From the NCBI GenBank assembly GCA_024180945.1, contig JAKSGN010000042.1, positions 248,001-312,000 of the forward strand: a stretch of DNA of 64,000 nt. The letters are read 5' to 3'. Numbering within the stretch: position 1 is the stretch's first letter; every line of letters starts with the position of its first letter. Below the pieces are notes generated by a model that was not told the origin of the DNA, did not search any database, and saw only the letters and a list, made by a program, of their open reading frames with translations. This DNA is from Macrophomina tecta. Taxonomy: Eukaryota; Ascomycota; Dothideomycetes; Botryosphaeriales; Botryosphaeriaceae. Shown here in pieces: positions 21,861-32,253 of this stretch. The position numbers and the translations under genes are program-made.

Positions 21861-21978
21861 ACGTTTGGGCTTTGGATGAACCGGGATCTTTATGCAACTT
21901 AAGAGTGTTCTGTAGCGCGTCTTTTCCCTATGGCCCGTGGAGGCCGACGGGGTGTATGAATCATCATGATGATGAATG
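21861..21978 (+). repeat. LINE 3' tail with TCATCATGATGATG end
   Basis: Shares TGAACCGGGATC, CCCTATGGCC and GGAGGCCGACGGGGTGTATG with the tails at 28.7-29.0 kb and 54.7-55.1 kb, ending in a TCA-rich microsatellite. It marks the 3' terminus of a LINE family. Confidence 0.75.
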
Positions 21979-22007
21979 GAGTCACCTGAACAGAGCTGCT
22001 ATTCTCA

Positions 22008-22037
22008 ACGGCGCGGGTGGATTTTGAATTTACCCCT
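22008..22037 (+). repeat. Lone end of the GGGGTAAATTC TIR element
   Basis: GGGTGGATTTTGAATTTACCCC matches the right terminus of the element at 14079-15010. The partner end is not seen. Confidence 0.55.
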
Positions 22038-23335
22038 ATTTTTTTTTTTTAGCTTCTGGTGCAAGTGTGCAGCGCGGCAAGTCCCATGCTCGGCTTTCGA
22101 CCTAGCGCGGATCCAGTATTAGTGGACAGGAACCGGCACCGGGTGTGCTCGGAAGTGTCGGAAGGCGTCCCGCGAACCAAACAACATCCCCTCGGAGCCT
22201 CGTTGGTTGGGGCAGAAAGCCATCGAGGGCTAAAGTTCAGCTCGAGAAACAGTAGACCCTAGCATAGCTATTGAAATCCTTTTCACCCGGACCTTACAGC
22301 ACCGTAGCATCTCACACGATTTACGTTGCCGCTTGGCGATCATTTGTGCAATATTAAGCGGGCCGGCAGCGCCCCGCTGGAAAATGAACCCTGCGCCTGC
22401 CGCCTGTTAGCATAGGTCCCTAAACCCGTAAGCACTGTAATGGCCTGCAGCTGCTTCCTAATAGACCGCACCTTTATTTAAATTCATGCAACGAGTTTTT
22501 CGCGAACATGCAAGAATGATGCGGAAAGGGAAAAAGATATGGGAAGATCTTTTTGAGTAGCACGACATTGTCGCACTAAGACTCCAGCATTTGAGATGAT
22601 CAAAGTGACGTGCAAGCTACCGCTCAGAAGTTTACGTGCTGACAGGGGGTCAATGAACCGAAGCCAATGACTGCATGCTACATATATTGCTTTTTGCCGC
22701 TTGGCCTTGGGTGCTCAAGTGTTGCTTGGGTGTACTATAGGACATCGGGTAAGATGCACGATCGGCATGAATTTGGGGATGGACGTCCAGCCTGGTCCCG
22801 AACCATTGAGGCACAGCGGATAGGATGGTCTTCCAGGATGCGGGCGAAGTTTCTGAGGCTTGAAAGACCACTGGTGGAGAGATAGAGTTGCGGGAACATG
22901 ATGATCTTTGAATAGTCAGGCTCAGCTGAGATGGCGCGCCTTTCCTCCTTGAGACGGATCTACCAAGAGTAATACACCCCGGATTTACCCAGGGGCTATC
23001 GAAAGCGCACGCCGCATTATTATTGCCTTTACCTTATGATTTGCAAAATCCTATTCGGCCTAAGAACGTTCCTAGCTGAGAGTCAACGAAGGCGGGCAAG
23101 TAAAGCGAGCGCTCTTTTGAGAGTGGGAGCGCCAAATGCCTAGGAGGAGTAGCTAGCCTCTTAGGTTTTCGTCTTGCTTGAACGGTTTGGTTCGGAAATC
23201 CAGGTCGATCGTAATGCATAGCCTTTCTAACCTCTCAGAACTTTTAAAAGGTGGGTAGCTACTCCCCCTACTGGCTTGTAGGTGCTAATTGTGTAGCTTT
23301 TGAACTTCGTTCCCTCTGACCTCCCTTATTGCAAA
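22038..23335. other. Intergenic stretch
   Basis: No supported gene or known repeat. The right part is the upstream region of the seven-helix gene. Confidence 0.5.
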
Positions 23336-24743
23336 ATGACGGGATTCCTCGTTCCACCATGGTATCACGCTCCTACGCCTATTCCGGATGATATGTATAT
23401 CGCCAGCTTCGTGTGGGGCTTTTCCGTCTCCTGTTGCATTTTCACCGCCGTCAAAGGAATCCACCAAACGATGGTGTCATTGAGATGGGGGAAAAAGATG
23501 TCGCTATATATAATAATGGTATGGATGGAGTGGCTTTCGAGCGTCATCATGGGGGTTTTGTGTTGGTTGTTCCTGCGTGGTATCATTGAACCGAGGTAAG
23601 GGGGTTTATAAGCGCTGTGTTACGTGTAGCTGTGACTGACACATGGCGTTGCAGTTTTCAACTATTCTTCCTGCTTGGTAAGTAGTCCTATACGGGTTAC
23701 CTGTCCGAATGAAACGGAGCTGACTCCTGTCTGGTAGTGTGCTTGTGGGTTGTCCAGGTACGCCAATGAAAATGCTCTGTTCAGTGTACGTCTGTGTGCT
23801 CACGAAAGGCCAGATCCAAGTTCTAATGCAAATCATCATCAATCGCATCTCTCTTCTCATAGTTTACCGCCCTCTAGCCAAGAGGATCAAGTGGACCGTG
23901 GCGGCAATTCTAGGGGTAATTAATATCAGCGTATTTTGCGTCTGGATTCCGGCCCGCCTGCAAACCTCCGAGACATTTATCCACGTCAACGAAATATGGG
24001 ACAGGATCGAAAAAGTCCTCTTCTGTCTGATCGACGGTAGCTTGAATGTCTACTTTATCTACTTGGTCAGGAGCAGACTGATTTCCAACGGCCTGAACAA
24101 GTACATGCGACTCTTCCGGTTCAACCTTTTGATGATTGCCATTTCATTGTCTCAAGATGTAAGATCCTGCAACGTTTTGTTCAAATGGTTTTAAGGCACT
24201 CGAGGACTAAGTACCATAACAGGTTATCCTCATCGGCATGATGTCACTACGAAACGGATTCGTGTAAGTCCGCGTCCGCCAGATCTTCCGGTGCATTGCT
24301 ACTATGCAAGCGTTAAAATGAGCATCGACAATTAACCTGCCACCAGATATGTCCAATTTCACCCGCTTGTATATCTCATCAAACTTCACATCGAAATGAA
24401 CAACGCCGACCTTATCACCAAAGTCGCCAAAGCCACCAACCACAACGAGTACAGCTCTAGCCACGGCACCGAATTCCGGTCGTTCCAAAAGGGCAAATCT
24501 CAAGCACATCAGAGCGTACCTGGAGGACTCAAATCGCATGTCAGTGCTACGGCATCAGATGATCACGGTCACATCGTGATCATACCGGACGCGGAGAACG
24601 AAGCGCCTATTGTGCTCGATGGAATACAGAAGACCGTGACAACGGCGGTGGTGTCGAGGTTGTACGAGGAAGACGGGGTTGTGAGTGAGAGTTCTTCAAC
24701 GAGGCATTTAAGGAACTGGGCGACTGCAGGGAAAGATCAGTAA
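23336..24743 (+). CDS. Seven-helix integral membrane protein, 361 aa, six exons
   Basis: Exons 23336-23595, 23655-23677, 23738-23757, 23814-24158, 24223-24263 and 24347-24743. All five introns are GT...AG, 56-83 nt, and the join stays in frame to TAA. Seven hydrophobic helices follow one another: MYIASFVWGFSVSCCIF, IIMVWMEWLSSVIMGVL, LFFLLVCLWVVQIQVLM, VAAILGVINISVFCVW, IEKVLFCLIDGSLNVYFI, FNLLMIAISLSQDVILI and QFHPLVYLIKLHIEMN. A soluble, partly Ser-rich tail of about 100 residues follows. I recognise the RISLL, RIEK and EMNNADLI signature from unnamed Pezizomycotina membrane proteins related in topology to fungal receptor-like families. The ligand and role are unknown. The tiny exons 2 and 3 (23 and 20 nt) encode one helix and look conserved. 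No damage is seen. Confidence 0.82.
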
Positions 24744-24997
24744 GGGTGCGATTCACCAGTCCATCCCCTCTTCCTGTTCAGCCAATCCCGCTTAAACAAT
24801 CAATGCTGGCTGAGTGACAGTCCTGCTTCGTATGTTTGCGGCTGGATCGTCTGTTTCATGCGGTAGGGTCGACTCGTTAGCGTGAGCTATAGGTGGATTG
24901 GAAAGTAGAATCCACCAAAAATCCCCCCCGGCGAAGTGGACAAGCTGGTTACCCTGTTGGAGGCGGCAAAGCGCCTCCTCGCGTGGTGTTAATATTG

Positions 24998-25280
24998 TGT
25001 CAACCAGTATCCCATATATATCAGGCATTCTTGTTTGATTCCTTAGGCAATACACTTTCTTGAATCTTTTACCGGAAACATGGAGGGCATCAATCGTACC
25101 AAACCCCCTCACTACATCACATCACATCCTCGGATATTCGCAATCCATCAGTTATACTACTTCAGACTTATGTATTTAAGGACACTCATTCACCTCTCTA
25201 TCGAGAGACAGGCAGAACTCAATTCTTCTCTTCTGACCTCACTTGATTTGAGTAAATAGGTGCCCACACAAAATTCAACA
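24998..25280 (+). repeat. Solo LTR, family S, copy 1
   Basis: Starts TGTCAACCAGTATCCC, has TCCTCGGATA, a TGTATTTAAGGACACTCATT promoter-like core and CTTCTGACCTCAC, and ends AAATTCAACA. Related copies are at 27367, 31944 (minus), 38832 and 54023 (minus). It lies immediately before the Helitron relic. Confidence 0.65.
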
Positions 25281-25284
25281 AATG

Positions 25285-27316
25285 GTATCTTCGCGGAGGC
25301 CACGAGAGGATAAGGACGTGGTTCTTTGATGACGATGATGGCGAGAAGTATCTTGACTGTAACGGCTGTCGTATCGATATCAGACAAGCTCGTAGCAGTC
25401 GTAGGGGCTCTATCTCTTTAAGCTCCTCCTCAAACGCGTCTCGTCGTAGCTCTATTTCGGAGCAGTTACAGCACTCAGAGCCTGCTACTCCAAGGTAATC
25501 TTCTGCAACGATCACCCTTCCTGACCCACCTCTTGATCCTCAAGCAGAAGATTTTTCCCTCACTGACGAGGCACTTTCTGCTGCGGACCTTAAGCTCGTC
25601 AAAGACTTCCATCGTGAGTTGGGAAAGGATAAGCTGGAAACTTGCACGAGATGTCAAGAGCGGTGGTTCCACATGAAACTGGATGCCTCTGGAGTCTGCA
25701 GCCGCTGTAGTCACCGTCGTGATCAAGGCAAGGCGGATGATATGCCATTTCTTTTCTCTGACGGAAACAGCCTGGATCCCGGCGAAATGCCTGATGCCGA
25801 CCTGCTTCAGCTTACACAAGTCGAAGAGATGTTGATCTCAAGAGTCCACGTCCATACCGAGGTGCACCGGATCCGCGGAGTTCAATATCAATACACAGGC
25901 CATGTCATCAATTTCTTGCGTGACACGGGAAAAAGTGTACGATCAATTATCCATGCTACCGCGGGATCTTGAAGTTATTATCGTCCGCCCAGCCGACACT
26001 GCCGACGATCCCGGATTACAACGTCAGTTCTGGCGAGACTTCCGTGTACGACAGTCTGCCGTCAGGAAATGGCTCGTATTCTTACGCGAAAATCACCCTG
26101 GCTATGCCGATTTTACCATTGATGAGCATGCTCTCTCTCAATTGCCAGAGAACGGCGACGTCCTGGATGATATGGCCATTCTCGAAAACCCACCGGAGGA
26201 CGACGAGTTGCGGCGTATAGATATCGCCCCAAACGCTGAACCGCTTCCCGAGGTCGAAGAATTCACCGCCCAGGTCTCCGCTGTGCCCAACGTGGCACCT
26301 GACCAAGGCCAATTGGATCAGCTCCGACAGCAGCTTTGGGAGGCCCGCCAGCGCCACAGCAGCAGGACTACCTAGAGCTACCGAGGATCAGGTCTACTCC
26401 TCTTTCAGAATTCAATCAAACGACGCAGCTGTTATCGCTAGCTTTCCCAACCCTCTACCCGCTTGGCAAGGCGGACTTCTTGATGCCGCGTCCCCGTGCA
26501 GTTAAATACCCGGACTACTTGGACCACCTTATGAAGTATAAGGACGGCCGCTTTGCTCGCCGTCCCCGTTGGCGGTACGTCGTTTTCAACACCCTGATGT
26601 GCCGACAGGTCAACGCACGCAGTCAGTTCTACGCCAAGCGGAAGGAAGGCGATTCTGTGTGGTCAGTCGAAGATCTCAAGGTGGCATTTGCATCAGACGA
26701 GAGTCCCGAGGCGCAGTCTCTCCTGAACAGCCTTGTACGCTTTGCGGACAGTCTTCGTGGTACCCGTCCCTTTTGGGGAGCAAAGAGATCTTAACTCGAG
26801 GCTCATATAAAGCAGCTAGACAGTCCAAGTCTGTTTCTCACCTTCAGTGCGGCTGATTACCAATGGGAATCCCTTGCAAGACACATACCGCATTATGAGG
26901 AATGGAAGTTTGCTACGCCTGAGCGCCGTATACGTTTCCTCCGCGAGGATGTGCGCGACAATCCTCACATTGCCGCGTATCACTACCATCGTCGGTTCAA
27001 CGTATTTATGGAGAAAGTCATCTTCCCCAAGTATGCCGTTCAGGATTACTGGAACGGCTATGAGTGGCAGGCTCGAGGCAGTACCCATAATCAAGGCTTC
27101 GTCTTCTCGGAGAGAGCCCCTAATACCGCCGCTATAGAAGATGATGAGGCCCTACGCAAGTCCTTTGCCGACTTTTGGAGTATTACTATTACGGCAATGA
27201 ACCCGGAGCCTCTCAGAACTGCTGCGCCTATTACTGAAGCTACATCTCTCCAGGCCAGCCCCGAGCAGCATCTCAACAATTTCGAGTATCTGTCCGGTAT
27301 TACCAACCGCGTGTAG
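25285..27316 (+). pseudogene. Helitron Rep/helicase N-terminal relic
   Basis: Pieces in changing frames. A Ser-rich region follows FFDDDDGEKYLDCNGC. Then comes a cysteine motif region (CTRCQERWFHMKLDASGVCSRC), then LTQVEEMLISRVHVHTEV, matching the DUF6570 region found before Helitron proteins. Next are the Helitron_like_N features LSLAFPTLYPLGKADF, RWRYVVFNTLMCRQV, YHHRRFNVFMEKV and YWNGYEWQARGSTHNQGF. In active Helitrons the last motif carries the HUH Rep residues (GSTHIHGF); here the second His is Gln. Frameshifts near 25960, 26375 and 26795 and the absence of the helicase end make it non-functional. Confidence 0.75.
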
Positions 27317-27366
27317 AAGCACAAAGCACAGTACTTACTGTGAGCCTAAGAAAAGGGATACGGATG

Positions 27367-27544
27367 TGTCAGACTTTATTGTGTTACTACCTTAGGCATC
27401 TCATTTATCTCGAACATTCTATCCTTTATATAACAACACTTATTGATGTTCAACCCCGCATCGACACTCGTTCTCGGATCTTCAGTATCCTCGGTTATTC
27501 AGTTATCTCTCATGTATATAAGCAAGCCTACCTACCTCCCTCTC
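27367..27544 (+). repeat. Family S LTR, copy 2, 3' end replaced
   Basis: TGTCAGACTTTATTG to CCTACCTCCCTCTC. It matches copy 5 up to the CTCCCTCTC stretch and is cut where the 379-bp chimera segment begins. Confidence 0.6.
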
Positions 27545-27923
27545 GCTCTGACCCTCGGTGCACCTGGATGGCAGGCAGGATCACGTCCTGGCCGGAGAGA
27601 CTGCTGCGTGGCTCGAGAGAACGGATGCGCGTGTCGGTATGCGTAGAGACGGGACTGTTCGCCTCCAAACCCAATGCTGAAGCAAACGAGAATGAACAAA
27701 TGGGAGGTTTTAGGACAGAAGGCCGGCGATGCATGCTTAAGGAGCAAACAGGGATCACTCAGGCAGGAGGGGTTTGGCCCGGCCCTGACTGTGGAGGCCG
27801 CAATGAGAGAAGCCGGCTGAAAACTGAGGTAGGGGCCTGGATAGACCTTTAGGAGACTGGAGGTTATAGGCATGTCGAACCCTACTGCAACTTGTATATA
27901 GATACAATTGTATGATTACCTGC
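27545..27923 (+). repeat. 379-bp chimera segment, copy 1
   Basis: GCTCTGACCCTCGGTGCACC to TGTATGATTACCTGC. It differs by only a handful of bases from 35745-36123 (also 379 bp), and its 3' part recurs inverted at 54551-54717. Each copy is followed directly by the 3' part of a different LINE. It has no long frame of its own and I do not recognise its source RNA. Confidence 0.85.
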
Positions 27924-28522
27924 CAGAATGCCCTCCAAGTACCTGGCTCCGGTCCTCAGCACTGGCTCAATGCAAAGAGATCGTTTCGAAACAGTGGAAA
28001 ACCTTCGAAGCTTCCAAGGTCGGCGAGTCGACCCGCAAGCTCGACCGCGCATTGGCACATTTCCACACCAAGAAGCTCTATGACCAGCTAAGTTGCAAAG
28101 AAGCATCAGCAATCGCACAGTTGAGGACGTCGAAAGCGAGCCTAAATGAGCCGCTGTACAAAATCAAGCGAGCGGAATCGTCCGCGTGTGACTGCGGAGC
28201 AGAGAAGGAAACAGTGAAGCACTTCCTCTTGGAGTGTCCGCGTTGGATGGATCTCCGGGCTAAAATACAGACCGACCTGGGAAGTAGATTTGGAGATCTC
28301 GCGTTCATGCTAGGCGGATGGTCGGGCACGAAAAAGCCCGACGGTAGGTATATGGACGGCCCACCGGAAAAGTGGCGGGCAGACATGCGCGCGGTCAAAG
28401 CAACAGCAGCCTTTGCTTTTGGCTACCGGAAGACTGATTGCAACCAAAGACTGAGAGCTCAGTCCTTCTCTAAGCAAATCGATCCCTTCTCCAACCAGCC
28501 GTCACGCCGTTACAGGGACTGA
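27924..28522 (+). pseudogene. LINE ORF2 C-terminal fragment fused to chimera segment 1
   Basis: Reads ARLKLYDQLSCKEAS-like sequence (HTKKLYDQLSCKEASAIAQL), a zinc knuckle CDCGAEKETVKHFLLECP and FAFGYRKTD before the stop. This is the end of a Tad-like LINE protein. Reverse transcriptase and most of RNase H are absent. It joins the chimera segment without a LINE 5' part and runs into the LINE 3' tail. Confidence 0.8.
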
Positions 28523-28659
28523 CAGCACTCGAGAAGTGGTCTCGAAGGGGATGGCACGAGGGGTTTATGAAGGATAGCTCTACTTTCACGTTTCCTTACT
28601 TTTATTTCTTGCGTTTCGTCCAGCTTCCTCGAGTCGTGCTTTCATTTGCATCTGGGTTT

Positions 28660-28978
28660 TAGATCATTGGATGGGAGAGAAGGGATAGTTTCTCTGTATA
28701 CAGCGTGCTGGGCCTTGAATGAACCGGGATCCCAATGTAGATTAGCGTAGATTAGCGTTCCTTGTCCCTATGGCCTGCGGAGGCCGACGGGGTGTATAAA
28801 TCATCATCATCATCATCGTCACGGATAGGAGAGAAGGGATGTTTTCTTTGTATGCAGCGTGCTGGGCCTCGAATGAACCGGGATCACAATGTAGACTTAA
28901 CGTAGAATAGCGTCTCTTGTCCCTATGGTCCGCTGAGGCCGACGGGGTGTATGAATCATCATCATCATCATCATCATC
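28660..28978 (+). repeat. Two LINE 3' tails in tandem, each ending (TCA)n
   Basis: 28660-28822 and 28823-28978 are related: GGAGAGAAGGGAT, TGGGCC, TGAACCGGGATC, CCTATGG, GAGGCCGACGGGGTGTAT, then ATCATCATC. The first belongs to the LINE above. The second looks like a short 5'-truncated insertion into its microsatellite. Confidence 0.8.
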
Positions 28979-29292
28979 ACCTCTCGTCACTTCGTTCCTC
29001 AAGGCATATCACCGCCTGCTCGAGCATCCTCGACCCGATCAACTATCTTCTTTCTCCGCATTCCATAACATAAGGCCTAAACTTAACACCAGAGCTTATT
29101 ATACAACTCGCCCAATAGGGACACACGGTTTAGAATATTTACGCAGCGGCTCCCTCGGAGGACGCGCCCGACCAGCATTTGCCTGCGAAACCCCCTGCAA
29201 CTGGGTGCATTTTGTCCTTGTGGGTGGATTTTGTCAAAAACCAGTAAATGGGTGTGCATTTTGTCTTTCACTCCTAAAAATAGGACCCCCAA

Positions 29293-29831
29293 ATGATTCA
29301 ACCATATAAAAAAGGAAAGGATATATCTGTTATGGTATGGGCAGGCTTTTCTGGCTTACGAGGAAGGTCTCCTTTTTATATAATGGTACGTGATCCTTTG
29401 GCTAAGAGGTGGCTATTCAGCCAATTCTTACCTCGAAGTTCTTAATGAAAATATACCAAAAGTGCATAGGAGCGGCATGATTCTTATGCAGGATAATGCT
29501 CCAATTTATACTGCAATAAAAGTAAGGGAACGGTTTCAAGGAAAGCAAATAAATCTATTAGATTGGCCACCTTATAGCCCGGATTTAAATCCAATTGAAC
29601 ACCTCTGGTTTCATTTAAAAGCTAAGGTATTAGAACTACATCCAGAGCTAAAATATGTAACTAGATCAGTAGATTTTTTTTAGGGAGAAGCTGGGACAAG
29701 CATTGCAAGAAGCATGGGAGGCTTTACCACAATCTTTATTTGACTTGGTGCTAGGTAGTATGAAACGTAGGTGCGAGGCAGTTATTGCAGCAGAGGGCTG
29801 GCATACCAATATTAGTAAAGAAAAATACTAA
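29293..29831 (+). pseudogene. Tc1/mariner transposase relic (DD34E)
   Basis: Contains KKGKDISVMVWAGFSGLRG, MILMQDNAPIYTA and PPYSPDLNPIEHLW. The Asp of QDNAP and the Glu of NPIEH are 34 residues apart, as in Tc1. The N-terminal DNA-binding part is missing. There are two frameshifts: one after DPLAKR (about 29407) and one in a T run near 29675. After the second the frame continues REKLGQALQEAWEALPQ to TAA at 29831. I could not identify terminal repeats. Confidence 0.85.
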
Positions 29832-30202
29832 AACCTTTCTCTCCACTCAATTCTAACTAGGAAACAACTTTGTATGGGAGGGCAGGAAGCATGCGTTGAG
29901 AATTAGTGAATTGATAGGGTGAGAAGGTCATCGCTTTGAAAGCGCCCGTGCGAGAACTTTTGTCATAGTACTGTAGGTGCCAGTGAGAGCTGTTATTCTT
30001 AACATCAAGTAACTTTCCCATTATTGCCGCTTCCCCCTATCCCCCTTATTTGGTTGCCTCTTGGATAGCCCGTGTTCAATAGTCCCCGACTCTAGCTAGC
30101 ACGATAAACTGAATACATGCATACATATAGGTGACTTGGCAAATCAGGGTTCGATAGAAAAGGACGAAGTTTGCAGAAAAGAGAAGTCATCTAAAGACGT
30201 GC

Positions 30203-31588
30203 TCAAAGGCCACACATCGCAAGAATAACTTCCGTCGTCTCCTCCTGGGCATTAACGTCCCCAACGTACCCGACTTGGCCCCGCCCAACACTCGCCCAAG
30301 CGATGGGTGTTTGGCTGCGACAGATGAACTCGTCTGTAAGGTAGAGTGCGGAATGGTGCCCGACATGCATAAGATGGAGTGCTTTCTGCGAGAAAGTAGA
30401 TGTAAGGCGCCTCTCGGAAGGCAGCTCCTCCGTAGCGGTTGAGTTAATGCAAAGTGTTGCCCTGGTGTAGGATCCCGCCTTCCAGGAGAGCCCGAAGTGC
30501 GAGTAGAAGATGGTGTCTAGGTCGGAAAATTGGACGAAAGAGCTGAAATGGCAGCAGAAGATGGCTGTGCCACCACATACCACGTACTCTTTCAGCTTGT
30601 CCAAGACCTTCTGGTTGCCCTGCTCCGTGATGCTGGCGTCGACTACGAGGATAGCGGCAGGTAATTCAGCGCTCTCCAAGTGCTCTAGGGCATTCTGAGC
30701 AGTTTTCATGCGTCGGACATGCGCCAAAGTACCAAGCTTACTGAGAAGTCCGCTATACATGTCCTCAAAGAAAGGAATGTCATCTAAAGAGAGCAGCCCG
30801 ACCGTACGACAAATGTTGCTTTCGTGTATCTGGGACTTCTCTTCTGCTATCGGAGCGCGGTGCACGATCACCGGACCTATAGCAATCAACGCCGGCCGTT
30901 CAACTTCTTCCAGTGCTCTTCTCGCTGCCGCGTCAGCCTCCCGATTACGGTGCCTAGGGACGTGAAAGAACTGAACTAGCACACCCGCATGTTCGAGCGT
31001 TTCGATGCGATCTTCAAGCAGCCGAAAGAGGTCTTGGTTGACGACTGGAGCACCCTTCGCGTTTGTCCAGCCGCGGCTTTTCCATTTGTGGATCCACACG
31101 GTTGCGCCACCCATGAGGTACGCGGAGTCTGTCTTGATGACAACTTGATTGAGGCTTGTATATCCCGCTTCTTCTGAGTAGTCCACTAGGCGCTTGGCAG
31201 CCTCTAGCGCCTTGATGCCTCCCATCAGCTCGGCCCGCTGGCTCGTAACAGGCGTGAATTCATCTCCGGAAAGCACATGAGTTTCGTTGTAGGGGGAGTC
31301 CTGGGAGAAGAAGATAGCGCACGCGGCGGTAGCGTCGGGCCGGCCATTGCCTCGGCACGCACCGTCAACGGCGACCATGATCGAGTCGTAGTGCACAGAC
31401 GGGAGGACACAACCTGACCAACTGGACAGGTTAGGACACGGTGCATGGATGACTATGCAACCTTGCTGAGCGGAGTCGAGAGCGGCATGCGGGTACGTTG
31501 GGCTGAGCAAGTTTCCGCCATCGAAGACGCGACCGGCAGTATCGCCTATGCACTTGTCGCGATATATTGAATGCGCCGGCAAAGACAT
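30203..31588 (-). CDS. RNase H domain protein with fungal C-terminal domain, 461 aa
   Basis: Single-exon frame. RNase HI fold with the four acidic residues D75 (VAVDGACRGNG), E120 (SQRAELMGG), D154 (VIKTDSAYLMGG) and D219 (RHRNREADAAARRAL), all in place. That fold cleaves the RNA strand of RNA-DNA hybrids. The C-terminal half (about 255-461) starts with a Rossmann-like strand (AILVVDASI), continues GGTAIFCCHFSSFVQF and ends GYVGDVNAQEETTEVILAMCGL. I know this domain from Pezizomycotina proteins of unresolved function, and it looks ThuA/amidotransferase-like. There is no signal peptide. It is not part of a retroelement: no reverse transcriptase flanks it and the frame is clean. The ATG gives a longer N-terminus than the domain needs, so a later start is possible. 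Confidence 0.82.
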   Translation of the reverse strand: MSLPAHSIYRDKCIGDTAGRVFDGGNLLSPTYPHAALDSAQQGCIVIHAPCPNLSSWSGCVLPSVHYDSIMVAVDGACRGNGRPDATAACAIFFSQDSPYNETHVLSGDEFTPVTSQRAELMGGIKALEAAKRLVDYSEEAGYTSLNQVVIKTDSAYLMGGATVWIHKWKSRGWTNAKGAPVVNQDLFRLLEDRIETLEHAGVLVQFFHVPRHRNREADAAARRALEEVERPALIAIGPVIVHRAPIAEEKSQIHESNICRTVGLLSLDDIPFFEDMYSGLLSKLGTLAHVRRMKTAQNALEHLESAELPAAILVVDASITEQGNQKVLDKLKEYVVCGGTAIFCCHFSSFVQFSDLDTIFYSHFGLSWKAGSYTRATLCINSTATEELPSERRLTSTFSQKALHLMHVGHHSALYLTDEFICRSQTPIAWASVGRGQVGYVGDVNAQEETTEVILAMCGL

Positions 31589-31943
31589 TATGAGTACGGT
31601 GAGAGGCTAAGGAAGCGGTTGATTGAGGGATCGAGAAGCGCATTGGATGAAGAGCTAGCGCGGGTATAAATAAGCTGCGCTCTCGGTACGCTAGCGTAGC
31701 CGGGAGATCCGTTTGTGTGGCCCGTACTATGGCCCCTGTGTTCTAAACCAATGAGGACCACCCTCTATCGGCCAATCCACCTAACGCATTTGGCTAGCCC
31801 GCATAACTTTTCCTGAGGACCAACTCCCTGGTCCTAAAGATGCATGCTATTGGCTGAACGAATAGGTGTTATGCGTAGCTTGAGGGGATTCTGGGAGAGG
31901 TAACAGGGGTGCGTTGCAAAAATCTGCGCCAGGCGCCCAACAC

Positions 31944-32203
31944 TGTAACATATTTATCGAACTTTGTGAGGTCGGCACCAGCAAGAAGAATTGGTGAATT
32001 TCCGCCTAGTATTTGAAGAGAGGTGAAAGAGTATCTTTATATACACAACTTCAGACAGTATAACCGAGGAAGTCAGATATCCGAGGAAGTGCTATACCGA
32101 GGGTGTTGGGCATGATGATGCTTTCCATGTTCCCGATAGAAGATTCGCGAAACTGAGATGCCTAAGGAATGATGCCTAAGAATAGAGGGGATACTGGTTG
32201 ACA
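31944..32203 (-). repeat. Solo LTR, family S, copy 3
   Basis: Minus strand TGTCAACCAGTATCCCC ... TTCCTCGGATATCTGAC, TCCTCGGTTATACTG, TGTATATAAAGATACTC ... ATGTTACA. No clear target duplication. A T run of about 18 follows on the plus strand. Confidence 0.6.
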
Positions 32204-32253
32204 CTTTTCTTTTTTTTTTTTTTTTGCTTTTAATAACTAACCTTAATTAGTTA

